This document shows, in pieces, positions 1 to 7,287 of a DNA stretch of 15,062 nucleotides. The notes under the pieces are model-generated. The model saw nothing but the letters and a program-made list of their open reading frames with translations. It was not told the origin of the DNA and did not search any database. This DNA is from DATGFK01 sp040007395 (lineage in GTDB: Bacteria > Chloroflexota > Anaerolineae > Aggregatilineales > UBA2796), in NCBI GenBank assembly GCA_040007395.1, contig JBDTVG010000161.1:1-15062 (forward strand), in the 5' to 3' direction. Positions within the stretch are counted from its first letter, which is position 1. Every line of letters starts with the position of its first letter. A program made the translations under genes and the position numbers.

Positions 1-2
1 TG

Positions 3-302
3 CGCGTCTGCCGCAGCGGCGGTCGCATCGGCCTCGCCAATTGGACGCCCGACGGCTTCATCGGCCGGCTCTTCGCCGTCGTCGGGAGGCACGTGCCGCC
101 GCCAGCCGGTGTGACGCCGGCGTCTCGCTGGGGGACCGAGGATCACCTGACGCAGTTGTTCGGCGCCGAAGCCTCGGCGATTCGCATCAGCCCGCGCCAC
201 TTCGCCTTACGCTACCGTTCGCCCGAGCACTGGATTGAGGTGTTGAAACAGCGGCAACCTGCGTGGTACGTGGCTTTACGAAGCGACGGGCAACATAGTT
301 AA
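3..302 (+). pseudogene. C-terminal fragment of a class I SAM-dependent methyltransferase, cut at both ends
   Basis: The frame is open from the window edge to TAA at 300-302. It begins with a segment ending GGRIGLANWTPDGFIG, followed by RHVPPPAG, WGTEDHLTQLFG and YRSPEHWIEV. From memory this order is typical of the C-terminal half of Rossmann-fold SAM methyltransferases of the UbiE/Methyltransf_11 kind: the beta-4/5 region, then the cap. The SAM-binding N-terminal half lies outside the window. After RSPEHWIEV, family members usually continue with an aromatic-rich stretch and about 50 more residues; here about 19 unrelated residues follow before the stop. GC by hand count is ~70% for 1-240 against ~44% for 301-420, so the methyltransferase DNA probably ends near 240-250 and the remaining codons are read-through into foreign sequence. 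The substrate cannot be inferred. Confidence 0.7.
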
Positions 303-3255
303 GTTTTGTGTCACCCATATCATGTCTTACGGCAGCAATCGCGTTGAAAAGTTGGGATTGTTTGATAGGTTTAGTGAGGTACGCTGAAAAGCCAACCTCT
401 AACGCCGTTTCATCAAGTCCTGTACGATCAGTGGATACTAAAAGTATGAGTTGAGTACGAGCTAGGCTTGCGTCTTGTTTAATCGATCGGGCCAATGCAA
501 ATTCATTAAGTCCAGCAAGGGTAAAGTTCAGAAGCGCCATATCGTAAGGTTGGTCGGCTTCGGCAGCTAAATGCAGAGCATCAATTGCTGCCTCTACCGA
601 ATGAACTCCTGTGCTGTTCATTCCCCAAGAACGCAGGTATTGACTGATAATTTCACACAGGCTAGCGCTTTCATCGCAGATAAGAACCTTTACCCCATCC
701 AGAAATTCTGTCGAAGCTTGTTCTGTTTCCGCCGAGTAGGCAAATTGAGAGGTGAACCAGAAGGTTGAGCCATCCCCCCGCTTGCTCTCTACGTCTAGTG
801 TTCCGCCCATCATTTCCACCAATCGTTTAGAGATCGCTAGCCCAAGCCCGGTTCCGCCGTATTTGCGGGTAGTGGAGCTATCGGCTTGGGTAAATGGCTG
901 AAACATCAAAGCGCGAGCCTCATCCGAGATCCCAATACCAGTATCTTTTACTTCAAAGCGCAGCATGACAAGATTGGGTTGTAGGGACTCTAGCTCTGTA
1001 CGCAATTGGACTTCGCCGCGTTCTGTGAACTTGACAGCATTGCTCAACAGGTTTAACAAAACTTGACGTAAGCGGACAGGATCACCTTGCAGCGTGTGCG
1101 GAATATGCGGATCAGCAAAGGTCATCAGCGCAATATTCTTGTTATTGGCTTGGAGCGCCAAGAGGTCAGCAGTTCCTTCAATAAGGGAGACGAGCGAAAA
1201 TTCGATCTTTTCCAAAACCAGTTTATCCGCCTCAATTTTCGAGAAGTCCAAAACATCATTAATAATGGTAAGTAATGTGTCTGAGCTGACCTGAATAGTC
1301 TCAGAATACTCTCGCTGCTCATCGGAAAGATTAGTTTGCAAAAGCAGGTTACTCATTCCAATGATGCCGTTCATGGGAGTTCGAATTTCGTGGCTCATAT
1401 TCGCCAGGAACTCGGACTTCAAGCGTGAGCTTTGCATCGCCGCATCACGGGCCAACGCCAATTCTTCTTCAGCCTGTTTTAGTTCCGAAATATCGCGGCT
1501 GATGCCTATCAATCCAATAATATTCTGTTCGGTATCTCGCAAAGGAACTTTTGAGGTTAAAACCCATAGTGGGTTCCCCTTCTCGTCTACGGTACGTCGC
1601 CGCATATTCAACAAAGACTGCCCCGTTTGCAAAACGGCTTTGTCATCTTCATCGTACTGCGAGACTAAATCTTGGGCAAAAAAATCCGAAGCTGTTTTCC
1701 CTAGTAGGTCATCCGATTCAGAAACATTTGCTGCAAGGGAATGCGAAGTATTACTGATCAGGAAGCGCCCATCGCGATCCTTGACAAAGATATAGTCCGG
1801 CAGGTTATCAATCAGCGTTCGGAGCAGATTATGCTTTTCCTCAAGTTGCTGGACGATATACCTTGAGTGGAATACAGTACTGAGATGCTCTCGCATAATC
1901 TCATACAACTGAGTTTGCAGTTGTGAGTCCCCTATATCAAGAATCATAAAGCCAAATTGATTACCGCTAAACTGCAAATCTTGAATCAATAGTGAACGCT
2001 GCTTATCAACGGCTGCCAATACATAGCTAACGACATCGGAACACCGCATATGAAGTTGATCGTTGGAAATATGGCGGTCTTGATTGTATTCATCGTAAGC
2101 GAAGATCAATCGCGACCATTCAAGAGACGGGGAATCATATAAGCCGATATAACATGATTTAATACTAAGATCGGGCAATGTTGCTGACATGATTTTACCC
2201 AACTGGGATAAGTCTGTTGCAGTAAACAATGCCTGCATCATAGTGCTTAGTAGCCGTGTATGGAACCTGAATTGCAGTTGACGGTTGGACTCTACCTGTC
2301 GGCGGGCAGCAATATCTACGGGTGGAAGGCCATTTTCTTGGTTTGTCTGTGCGAGACACCCACACGACTGTCTTACTACTAGCTCTGTATCAAGCATCAC
2401 CTGCTCAGGGAGTGCTTCTCCCCGGAACAAAGCTAACGCGAGTTCGGCACTCTTTCTTGCCTGTTGATATAGCGGCTGACGCACTGTAGTAAGGGCTGGA
2501 ATAGTTGAGCGGGTATCCTCTATATCATCGAAGCCTGCAACAGCAATCTGCCCCGGTACAGCGATAGTTCGGCGTTGTAATTCGTACAAAGCCCCCATGG
2601 CCGCATTATCGTTAGCTCCTATAAATGCGTCAAATTCAACTTTACGCTCATCAAGCAAAATTTGTACGGCCTCTTTGCCGTGTTCAGTATCGAATTGACC
2701 TATCACGACCAACTGAGGATCAAAAGGAATATTGTGGCACGCTAACTCATCTTTATAGGCTTGGAAGCGTATGACAGCCTCTTCATTATTTTGTGGCCCG
2801 CACATATAGGCAATTCGTCGGAAGCCATGTTCTTCGATCAGATGTCGCATTTCTGCCAGCATTCCAGATCGATTATCGACTATTACACTATGGATATTGG
2901 GCAGGCTAATGCCTAAACTTACTTTCGGTACAGGATACTGTTCATAGAAACGCTCCATCTGGGAAAGATCGATATAATTTATCAGAGTGCCTGTCAATAA
3001 AAGCAAAGCATCTGTGTTCTGTGGCGTTGCAAAGCTGTAAATGGTATTCTGCCGAATACGCTCAGTTGCTGTAGGCGCAAGTTGACCGCCCGAGTAGGCG
3101 ACTAGGTTAAATCCTTGTTCGCGTGCAATATCCATGGCTCCTTCTAATATAAGAGCCATGGACTCATGTTGGCTTAGAAAACTGGAACCGAACATGCCTA
3201 TGGTTATTCGGGTGTTGGGTTTGCCCTGTATCGCTGGAAAAAGAAGTTCGTTCAT
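187..3255 (-). CDS. Cytosolic hybrid sensor histidine kinase with LacI-type sensor domain, C-terminally truncated
   Basis: The 1022-residue reading frame starts at ATG 3255; no strong ribosome-binding site is visible. Residues ~15-295 form a LacI/periplasmic-binding-protein fold (GMFGSSF start, ending in VRQSCGC with C298-G299-C300). There is no HTH, signal peptide or membrane segment, so it should sense a small ligand, perhaps a sugar, in the cytosol. Residues ~300-475 are an uncharacterised linker, possibly GAF-like. A PAS domain spans ~475-600. HisKA (~612-680) has the motif SHEIRTP with phospho-acceptor H622. HATPase_c (~724-840) shows the N box SNAVKF, DTGIGIS and GGTGLGLAIS. A receiver-like domain (~855-970) keeps acidic residues D861/E862 and YLTKP, but the phospho-Asp position is Asn910, so it is probably not phosphorylated. 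Related hybrids normally carry a second, active receiver and often an Hpt after this. Here the frame instead runs ~38 residues through antisense methyltransferase DNA, so the true C-terminus appears lost. Confidence 0.85.
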   Translation of the reverse strand: MNELLFPAIQGKPNTRITIGMFGSSFLSQHESMALILEGAMDIAREQGFNLVAYSGGQLAPTATERIRQNTIYSFATPQNTDALLLLTGTLINYIDLSQMERFYEQYPVPKVSLGISLPNIHSVIVDNRSGMLAEMRHLIEEHGFRRIAYMCGPQNNEEAVIRFQAYKDELACHNIPFDPQLVVIGQFDTEHGKEAVQILLDERKVEFDAFIGANDNAAMGALYELQRRTIAVPGQIAVAGFDDIEDTRSTIPALTTVRQPLYQQARKSAELALALFRGEALPEQVMLDTELVVRQSCGCLAQTNQENGLPPVDIAARRQVESNRQLQFRFHTRLLSTMMQALFTATDLSQLGKIMSATLPDLSIKSCYIGLYDSPSLEWSRLIFAYDEYNQDRHISNDQLHMRCSDVVSYVLAAVDKQRSLLIQDLQFSGNQFGFMILDIGDSQLQTQLYEIMREHLSTVFHSRYIVQQLEEKHNLLRTLIDNLPDYIFVKDRDGRFLISNTSHSLAANVSESDDLLGKTASDFFAQDLVSQYDEDDKAVLQTGQSLLNMRRRTVDEKGNPLWVLTSKVPLRDTEQNIIGLIGISRDISELKQAEEELALARDAAMQSSRLKSEFLANMSHEIRTPMNGIIGMSNLLLQTNLSDEQREYSETIQVSSDTLLTIINDVLDFSKIEADKLVLEKIEFSLVSLIEGTADLLALQANNKNIALMTFADPHIPHTLQGDPVRLRQVLLNLLSNAVKFTERGEVQLRTELESLQPNLVMLRFEVKDTGIGISDEARALMFQPFTQADSSTTRKYGGTGLGLAISKRLVEMMGGTLDVESKRGDGSTFWFTSQFAYSAETEQASTEFLDGVKVLICDESASLCEIISQYLRSWGMNSTGVHSVEAAIDALHLAAEADQPYDMALLNFTLAGLNEFALARSIKQDASLARTQLILLVSTDRTGLDETALEVGFSAYLTKPIKQSQLFNAIAAVRHDMGDTKLNYVARRFVKPRTTQVAAVSTPQSSARANGSVRRSGAG
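235..265. other. Probable breakpoint joining two unrelated DNA segments
   Basis: Base composition changes abruptly here, from ~70% GC on the left to ~52% in 241-300 and ~44% beyond 300 (hand counts). The methyltransferase on the plus strand loses its family pattern at about 243. The kinase on the minus strand loses its family pattern between about 320 and 250 and then simply reads the antisense of the methyltransferase. No target-site duplication or terminal inverted repeat is visible, because only one side of the event lies in the window. It may be a genomic rearrangement, the end of an inserted segment, or a chimeric assembly join. Confidence 0.6.
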
Positions 3256-3479
3256 GGCTAGTCAATTCTTTTAGCCTACGATTAGATGTTACGGTTAGGA
3301 ATGGCGTGGGGGTATTGGGAATAGAACATCAAATCACAGATCGGCAAAGGGTAATACGAGAGTAGATACTTTGTAAGGTATAACTCCTCAAGGAATGTCT
3401 CTACGCATTGGTAAGTATAGATGATTTATCATTCCGCGAATGAACAAAACAGTTACAATTAAAGGATAAGAGACATATC

Positions 3480-3640
3480 CATTCAGGGGGAGCAAAGTCA
3501 GAAAGGCATTTCTGAGGTAAGCTGAAGGTTCGTACACCGTGCTAATCGGCGAAAAGCCCAATGAACTATAGCATAAAGGGAGAAGCAGGGATTACGTTTG
3601 AAGTCAGAAGGCTATATGAAGCATTCCAAAGCTGAGTGAC
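3480..3640 (+). other. Structured non-coding stretch, possibly a 5' group II intron remnant
   Basis: No credible gene lies in 3256-3660. A perfect hairpin sits at 3498-3515 (TCAGAAA, loop GGCA, TTTCTGA). It is followed by GGTTCGTACACCGT and a small GGCGAAAAGCC hairpin, which is bracketed by GCTAAT and TATAGC. The run of motifs (AGGTAAGCTGAAGG, GTTCGTACACCG, GGCGAAAAGCCC, TCAGAAGGCTATATGAAG) resembles what I remember of domain I in cyanobacterial-type group II introns. No domain V hairpin and no reverse transcriptase frame are present, so at most a 5' fragment survives. The rest of the interval (3256-3480) is AT-rich with no recognisable element. Confidence 0.3.
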
Positions 3641-3679
3641 GGACGAGCGCGGCGGGAAAACGCTATGCGTTGGCAACGG

Positions 3680-3828
3680 CTCTTGATGTTGCCTATGCTG
3701 GCAAAATTAGGTGGAGAAGATGATACCCTTAACTTACATGGCAAAATCCTTAGCGACGATGCCTGTTTACCCAACGTGACTTATCCCAAACCAGTGTCGA
3801 GGCCGATGGAGGCTACCTCTTCACCTGA
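3680..3828 (+). pseudogene. Frameshifted scrap of an ISAs1-like DDE transposase
   Basis: Codons 3680-3763 read LLMLPMLAKL, then a short insert, then LHGKILSDDA. From 3766 the pattern continues in the next frame as FTQRDLSQ, SVEADGGYLFT, with a stop at 3826-3828. Joined, this is the family pattern 'LHGKIL-x-DA-LFTQRDLSQ-x-VEAGGDYLF' around the second catalytic Asp of ISAs1-family transposases. The break is explained by loss of one C near 3763, where GCC-CTG would be expected. Upstream and downstream transposase sequence and terminal repeats are not visible. It is a dead relic, close to the P450 start, and probably marks an old insertion. Confidence 0.6.
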
Positions 3829-3862
3829 GTAGACTCTGAATCGATGGTGGGGTAGTGTTTGT

Positions 3863-3867
3863 GGGAG
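3863..3867 (+). promoter_or_regulatory. Ribosome-binding site fixing the P450 start at 3873
   Basis: GGGAG lies 5 bases upstream of ATG 3873. The in-frame GTG at 3855 lies before it and has no comparable site, so the shorter start is preferred. Confidence 0.55.
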
Positions 3868-3872
3868 ATAAA

Positions 3873-5348
3873 ATGGCGGCAATTGTACAAGATCAGGCAG
3901 CGACGTTTACTATTCCCGGCCCTCGCCCTATTCCCGGACTAGGACGGACAGGTAATCTCCTCCAGTTTGCCCGCGATCCAATTGGCATCTTGAGCAACTT
4001 ATTCCGCACCTATGGAAGCATCGCCGCACTGGTCGAAGGTGGCAAGACTCGGATTATCTCGCCCTATCCTGACTGTCCGGGATCGGTGTTTGTCTATGGC
4101 GCAGAATTAAACCGCAAAGTGATCACCGATTCTGAGTCTTACCAGAAGTCGGCACTGGGTGGGGTTAATAGCAGTATGACCCGCCGCCAAGAGGTCATGT
4201 GGAATTGGGGAACGGGACTGTTCAATGTCAACGGTGATACGCACCGCCAACACCGCCGTTTACTGATGCCTGCCTTCCACAAAAAGCAGATCGAAGCCTA
4301 CCGCGATGACATGGTAGCCATTACGCAGCAGGTACTTGATGGCTGGGAAACTGGTCAGCAGCGCGATATTCAGAGCGAGATGACCTATCTATCGCTGTAT
4401 ATTGCGGGCAAAACGTTGTTCGGGGAGGACATTCTTCATAGCAAATCCAGCGTAGGCTTGACCCTGCAACAGATGGTCAAAGGGCTACTGCAACCGTCGC
4501 TCATCCTATTCTCCTACGATCTGCCGGGGTTGCCCTATCGCCGTTTGCTCGATATTTCCGAGCGGGGTGATCGTGAGATTCGTGAGGTGATCGCCGCCAA
4601 ACGCGCTCATGGAAATGACGATAGCGACGTATTGAGCATGTTATTGAACGCGCAAGATGAGGACGGTACCACGCTAACCGATGACGAAGTGATCGGTCAC
4701 GCGGGGATCATCTTCATGGCAGGTCACGAGACAAGCGCCAATGCCCTGACGTGGACACTCCTCTTGCTCTCGCAGCACGCCGAAATCGCCGCCGCGTTGC
4801 AGGATGAGCTTTCCAGTGTGCTCAACGGTGCTGCGCCGACTGTAGAACAATTGGCATCACTACCACTGTTGGAGCGTGTGGTCAAAGAGAGTATGCGGGT
4901 GCTGCCACCTGTGCCACTGAATCACCGCATTATCGCGGAGCCAACCGAATTGGGCGGCTACCTGCTGCCCGCCCACTCCGAGGTATTTGTCAGCATCTAC
5001 CACACGCACCACGATCCCGAATTATACCCACAGCCCGATAAATTCGATCCAGACCGCTGGCTGACGATTAACCCCAGCCCATTCGAGTACAGCCCGTTTA
5101 GCGCGGGGCCACGCATGTGCATTGGCGCACCGTTCGCAATGATGGAGATCAAACTGGTACTTGCCATGCTGTTGCAACGGTACCGACTAGAGTTTATCCC
5201 CGGTACACGTTTGGATCGTCGCGCCCGGATCACCATGGCTCCGCGTCAGGGCTTACCAATGAAGGTTTTCGCACAAGATCGCCAGTTCAATCGAGGGGTG
5301 GGCGGTCTACGGGGTAACGTTAGCGAAATGGTCGAGTGGCCTGAGTAG
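3873..5348 (+). CDS. Cytochrome P450 monooxygenase
   Basis: This is a heme-thiolate monooxygenase of 491 residues from the ATG at 3873, a normal length for a soluble bacterial P450. The N-terminus begins PGPRPIPGLG with no membrane anchor, so the enzyme is cytosolic. The I-helix shows MAGHETSAN with the acid-alcohol pair E286/T287. The K-helix ExxR is E339/R342 in KESMRVLPP. PDKFDPDRW follows, and the heme-binding loop FSAGPRMCIGAPFA carries the proximal Cys416. All core residues are present, so it should be active. No ferredoxin, ferredoxin reductase or fused reductase domain is in the window, so electrons must come from elsewhere. The substrate is unknown; the overall look (CYP102/CYP110-like C-terminal half) suggests hydrophobic or fatty-acid-like molecules, but this is inference. 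The next gene has its own promoter, so the P450 may be transcribed alone. Confidence 0.95.
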   Translation: MAAIVQDQAATFTIPGPRPIPGLGRTGNLLQFARDPIGILSNLFRTYGSIAALVEGGKTRIISPYPDCPGSVFVYGAELNRKVITDSESYQKSALGGVNSSMTRRQEVMWNWGTGLFNVNGDTHRQHRRLLMPAFHKKQIEAYRDDMVAITQQVLDGWETGQQRDIQSEMTYLSLYIAGKTLFGEDILHSKSSVGLTLQQMVKGLLQPSLILFSYDLPGLPYRRLLDISERGDREIREVIAAKRAHGNDDSDVLSMLLNAQDEDGTTLTDDEVIGHAGIIFMAGHETSANALTWTLLLLSQHAEIAAALQDELSSVLNGAAPTVEQLASLPLLERVVKESMRVLPPVPLNHRIIAEPTELGGYLLPAHSEVFVSIYHTHHDPELYPQPDKFDPDRWLTINPSPFEYSPFSAGPRMCIGAPFAMMEIKLVLAMLLQRYRLEFIPGTRLDRRARITMAPRQGLPMKVFAQDRQFNRGVGGLRGNVSEMVEWPE

Positions 5349-5386
5349 CGAAACGACGCACATCCTGACGATAACTTTCTCATGGC

Positions 5387-5415
5387 TTGCCACTGCTGCG
5401 CCGTACCGCTATACT
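5387..5415 (+). promoter_or_regulatory. Sigma70-like promoter for the PPIase lipoprotein gene
   Basis: TTGCCA (5387-5392), a 17-base spacer and TATACT (5410-5415) each match the consensus in five of six positions. The promoter lies between the P450 stop and the TTG start at 5457, leaving a leader of about 35 bases. Its position also argues against translation starting at the upstream ATG at 5382. Confidence 0.6.
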
Positions 5416-5443
5416 ACAAATTCGGTACTTGTGAATTCCAAGC

Positions 5444-5448
5444 AGGAG
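5444..5448 (+). promoter_or_regulatory. Ribosome-binding site selecting the TTG start at 5457
   Basis: AGGAG lies 8 bases before TTG 5457. The longer in-frame ATG at 5382 has no such site and would bury the lipoprotein signal peptide inside the protein. Confidence 0.65.
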
Positions 5449-5456
5449 CAAACCGC

Positions 5457-6389
5457 TTGAAACCTCTTTCCAATCACGCCTCTGCACTGATGCTGCTCTG
5501 CGTAAGCGTGGTAATCTCTCTAGGTGCTTGCGCCAGTGCGCCACCACAAACAAATGTTATTACTACAGGAACGAATACCGCCGCCCCCAACCAAACACCG
5601 ACTCAAGAACCTGCTGCCGCACTGATTAATGGCAAGCCAATCCCGATGTCTATCTTGGATCGCGAAGTGAGTCGGCGCATGGATGGTATCCGTACATTGG
5701 GCGACCCTTTACCTGCCGATCCAAAGGCGTTCCGTGACACCGTTCTCGACTCGCTGATTGACCAGAGGTTGATCGAGGACGCGGCGGGTGTTCAGTCGGT
5801 GGTCGTTACCCCTGCCGATGTCGAAGCCGAAGTTCAATCGAATTTGGCGATTGCAGGCAGTAAAGAGAAGTGGCTCGCCCAGCTTGCCGCTGACCATATG
5901 ACCGAAGCCGAATACCGCGAAGGGTTACACTCGGCGCTGCTTACGGGCAAGATGCGTGACATTGTGACAGGTGGAGTCGGCATGACTGCCGAACAAGTCC
6001 ATGCGCGGCATATCCTTGTTTCTAGCGAGGCTACTGCTAACGAAGTGCTCGCCAAGCTTAAAGGCAAAGCCGACTTCGCAGCACTCGCGGCGCAATATTC
6101 ACAAGATACTTCAACGCGAGAATCGGGGGGTGATCTGGGCTGGTTCGCCAAAGGGGAACTACTAGAGCCAACAGTCGAAGATGCGGCTTTCTCATTACAG
6201 GCGAATGAAATCAGTGCGCCCGTAAAAAGCAAATTAGGCTATCATATTATCCAGACGCTAGAACATGTCAAAGATCGCCCGATCAGTCCTGAAACACATT
6301 ACAAACTAGCGGCGAAGGTATTCGATGCGTGGGTACAAAGCCTCGAAAAGAATGCCAAGATCGAAAAGTATCCGAATGCACAGAATTAA
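5457..6389 (+). CDS. PrsA/SurA-like peptidyl-prolyl cis-trans isomerase lipoprotein
   Basis: The TTG start at 5457 gives 310 residues. It is chosen because an AGGAG site and a sigma70-like promoter sit just upstream and because it places a signal peptide at the N-terminus. Residues 1-24 are a signal sequence with a hydrophobic core (LMLLCVSVVISLG) ending in a lipobox-like LGAC, so Cys25 would be lipidated and the protein anchored outside the membrane. A Ser/Thr/Pro/Gln-rich linker follows, then a SurA_N-like helical domain (from about ALINGKPIP to LTGKMRDIV). A parvulin rotamase domain spans ~181-277 (HARHILV, the GGDLGWFAKGE loop, LGYHIIQ). The C-terminal helix resembles the PrsA tail. Its role would be folding exported proteins, possibly the stalked membrane proteins encoded next. 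It could equally be named PpiC; the foldase role is inferred from the family. Confidence 0.9.
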   Translation: MKPLSNHASALMLLCVSVVISLGACASAPPQTNVITTGTNTAAPNQTPTQEPAAALINGKPIPMSILDREVSRRMDGIRTLGDPLPADPKAFRDTVLDSLIDQRLIEDAAGVQSVVVTPADVEAEVQSNLAIAGSKEKWLAQLAADHMTEAEYREGLHSALLTGKMRDIVTGGVGMTAEQVHARHILVSSEATANEVLAKLKGKADFAALAAQYSQDTSTRESGGDLGWFAKGELLEPTVEDAAFSLQANEISAPVKSKLGYHIIQTLEHVKDRPISPETHYKLAAKVFDAWVQSLEKNAKIEKYPNAQN

Positions 6390-6475
6390 AAATCAGTTGA
6401 AAAGCGTGGGAGTACCGCGTAACCGTACTGTCAATGCACACGCACAGTGGCCTGACTCTTCAATGGGGGTAGACG

Positions 6476-7273
6476 ATGAGACGTAGTTCTGACGGACTTT
6501 ATAATGGGCTGACGATTTTCTTCGTAGCCTTAACAATAATTATTTGTATGGCGGTAGTCTTGTTCTTGACGAAAGCGATCCCGGTTCCAGTCGCTTTCGC
6601 GCCGTCTAGTCCTACCTTGATTGCAACAAGATTCATCCCGTCAGAAACGCCAACGCCCACCAATACCTTAACGCCGATTCCGTCGGAAACACCACAGCCT
6701 AGCAGTACACCGATTCCGTCGAAAACGCCAACCCCACTACCTGATACCCCGGTGCCAACGGTGATTCCAGATACCCCACTACCGCCGACAGTCACGAATA
6801 CAGCACTGCCTCCCACTAAAGTACCACCGCCAACGCGCACGCCAACCTTTACTAAGACTGCGCGGCCAACCATCGATCCTTCACTACCGACGCTGACTCC
6901 GCGTGGCTTCCCGTTCAAGATCGCAGAGAATACGCCATCGCTAACTGCCAACTTAAATACAGCAGTAGGCTGCTCGTTCGAGGGTATAGGCGGTCAGGTG
7001 CTCGGCTTGAATAACGAAGCGGTAGCGAATGTCACGATTGCTGTGAGTGCCTCAAATGGCTTCAACAAAATGACGACCTCTGGTTCCAATTCGCGCTATG
7101 GTGAATCGGGTTGGGAGATTCAGGTTGATGCACAGCCCAATACCCAAATTTACACGATTGAACTCCGCAGCGATAAAGGCGTGCCACTGTCGCCAAAGGT
7201 TCAAGTGGCTTTTCCGGGGGCATGTGATCGCAACTTGGCGTTGATCAACTTCCTCCAGACACGGCCTTTTTAG
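6476..7273 (+). CDS. Single-pass membrane protein with Thr-Pro-rich stalk and C-terminal beta-domain
   Basis: The protein has 265 residues; the start follows GGGGGT at 6465-6470. A short basic N-terminus (MRRSSDG) and one hydrophobic segment (~8-33) suggest an N-in, C-out anchor. Residues ~45-150 are an extended stalk of Thr/Pro repeats (SETPTPTNT, IPSKTPTPL). The C-terminal domain (~160-265) has Cys166 and Cys250 and the motif RYGESGWEI, and looks beta-rich, perhaps like carboxypeptidase-regulatory or Ig-like sandwiches. The neighbouring gene at 7288 encodes the same anchor-stalk-domain order and clearly shares this C-terminal domain, including the Cys spacing (84 here, 85 there). A disulfide between the two Cys is plausible for an exposed domain. 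No catalytic motif is seen. It is likely a surface-exposed structural or binding protein; the function is unknown. Confidence 0.85.
   Translation: MRRSSDGLYNGLTIFFVALTIIICMAVVLFLTKAIPVPVAFAPSSPTLIATRFIPSETPTPTNTLTPIPSETPQPSSTPIPSKTPTPLPDTPVPTVIPDTPLPPTVTNTALPPTKVPPPTRTPTFTKTARPTIDPSLPTLTPRGFPFKIAENTPSLTANLNTAVGCSFEGIGGQVLGLNNEAVANVTIAVSASNGFNKMTTSGSNSRYGESGWEIQVDAQPNTQIYTIELRSDKGVPLSPKVQVAFPGACDRNLALINFLQTRPF
6635..6735 (+). repeat. Imperfect tandem repeats coding the Thr-Pro stalk
   Basis: A unit beginning AT(C/T)CCGTC(A/G)GAAAC recurs at about 6635, 6677 and 6713, spaced 42 and 36 bases apart. The units encode IPSETPTPT, IPSETPQPS and IPSKTPTPL. Such in-frame repeats can expand or shrink the stalk without breaking the gene. 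Confidence 0.6.
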
Positions 7274-7287
7274 CCAATGATTAGCTT

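Noticed and set aside
1361..1795. 144-residue plus-strand frame
   Set aside because: It lies wholly inside the kinase HisKA/PAS coding region, whose motifs are unmistakable; its own product has no recognisable pattern.
3855..3872. GTG start for the P450, six codons earlier
   Set aside because: The GGGAG site lies after it and fits ATG 3873.
5382..5456. ATG start for the PPIase, 25 codons earlier
   Set aside because: It would put a promoter inside the gene and bury the signal peptide; TTG 5457 has an ideal ribosome site.
6499..6951. 150-residue minus-strand frame rich in Gly and Val
   Set aside because: It is the antisense of the Thr-Pro repeats; ACN/CCN codons read backwards give GTN/GGN. 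No ribosome site and no known fold.
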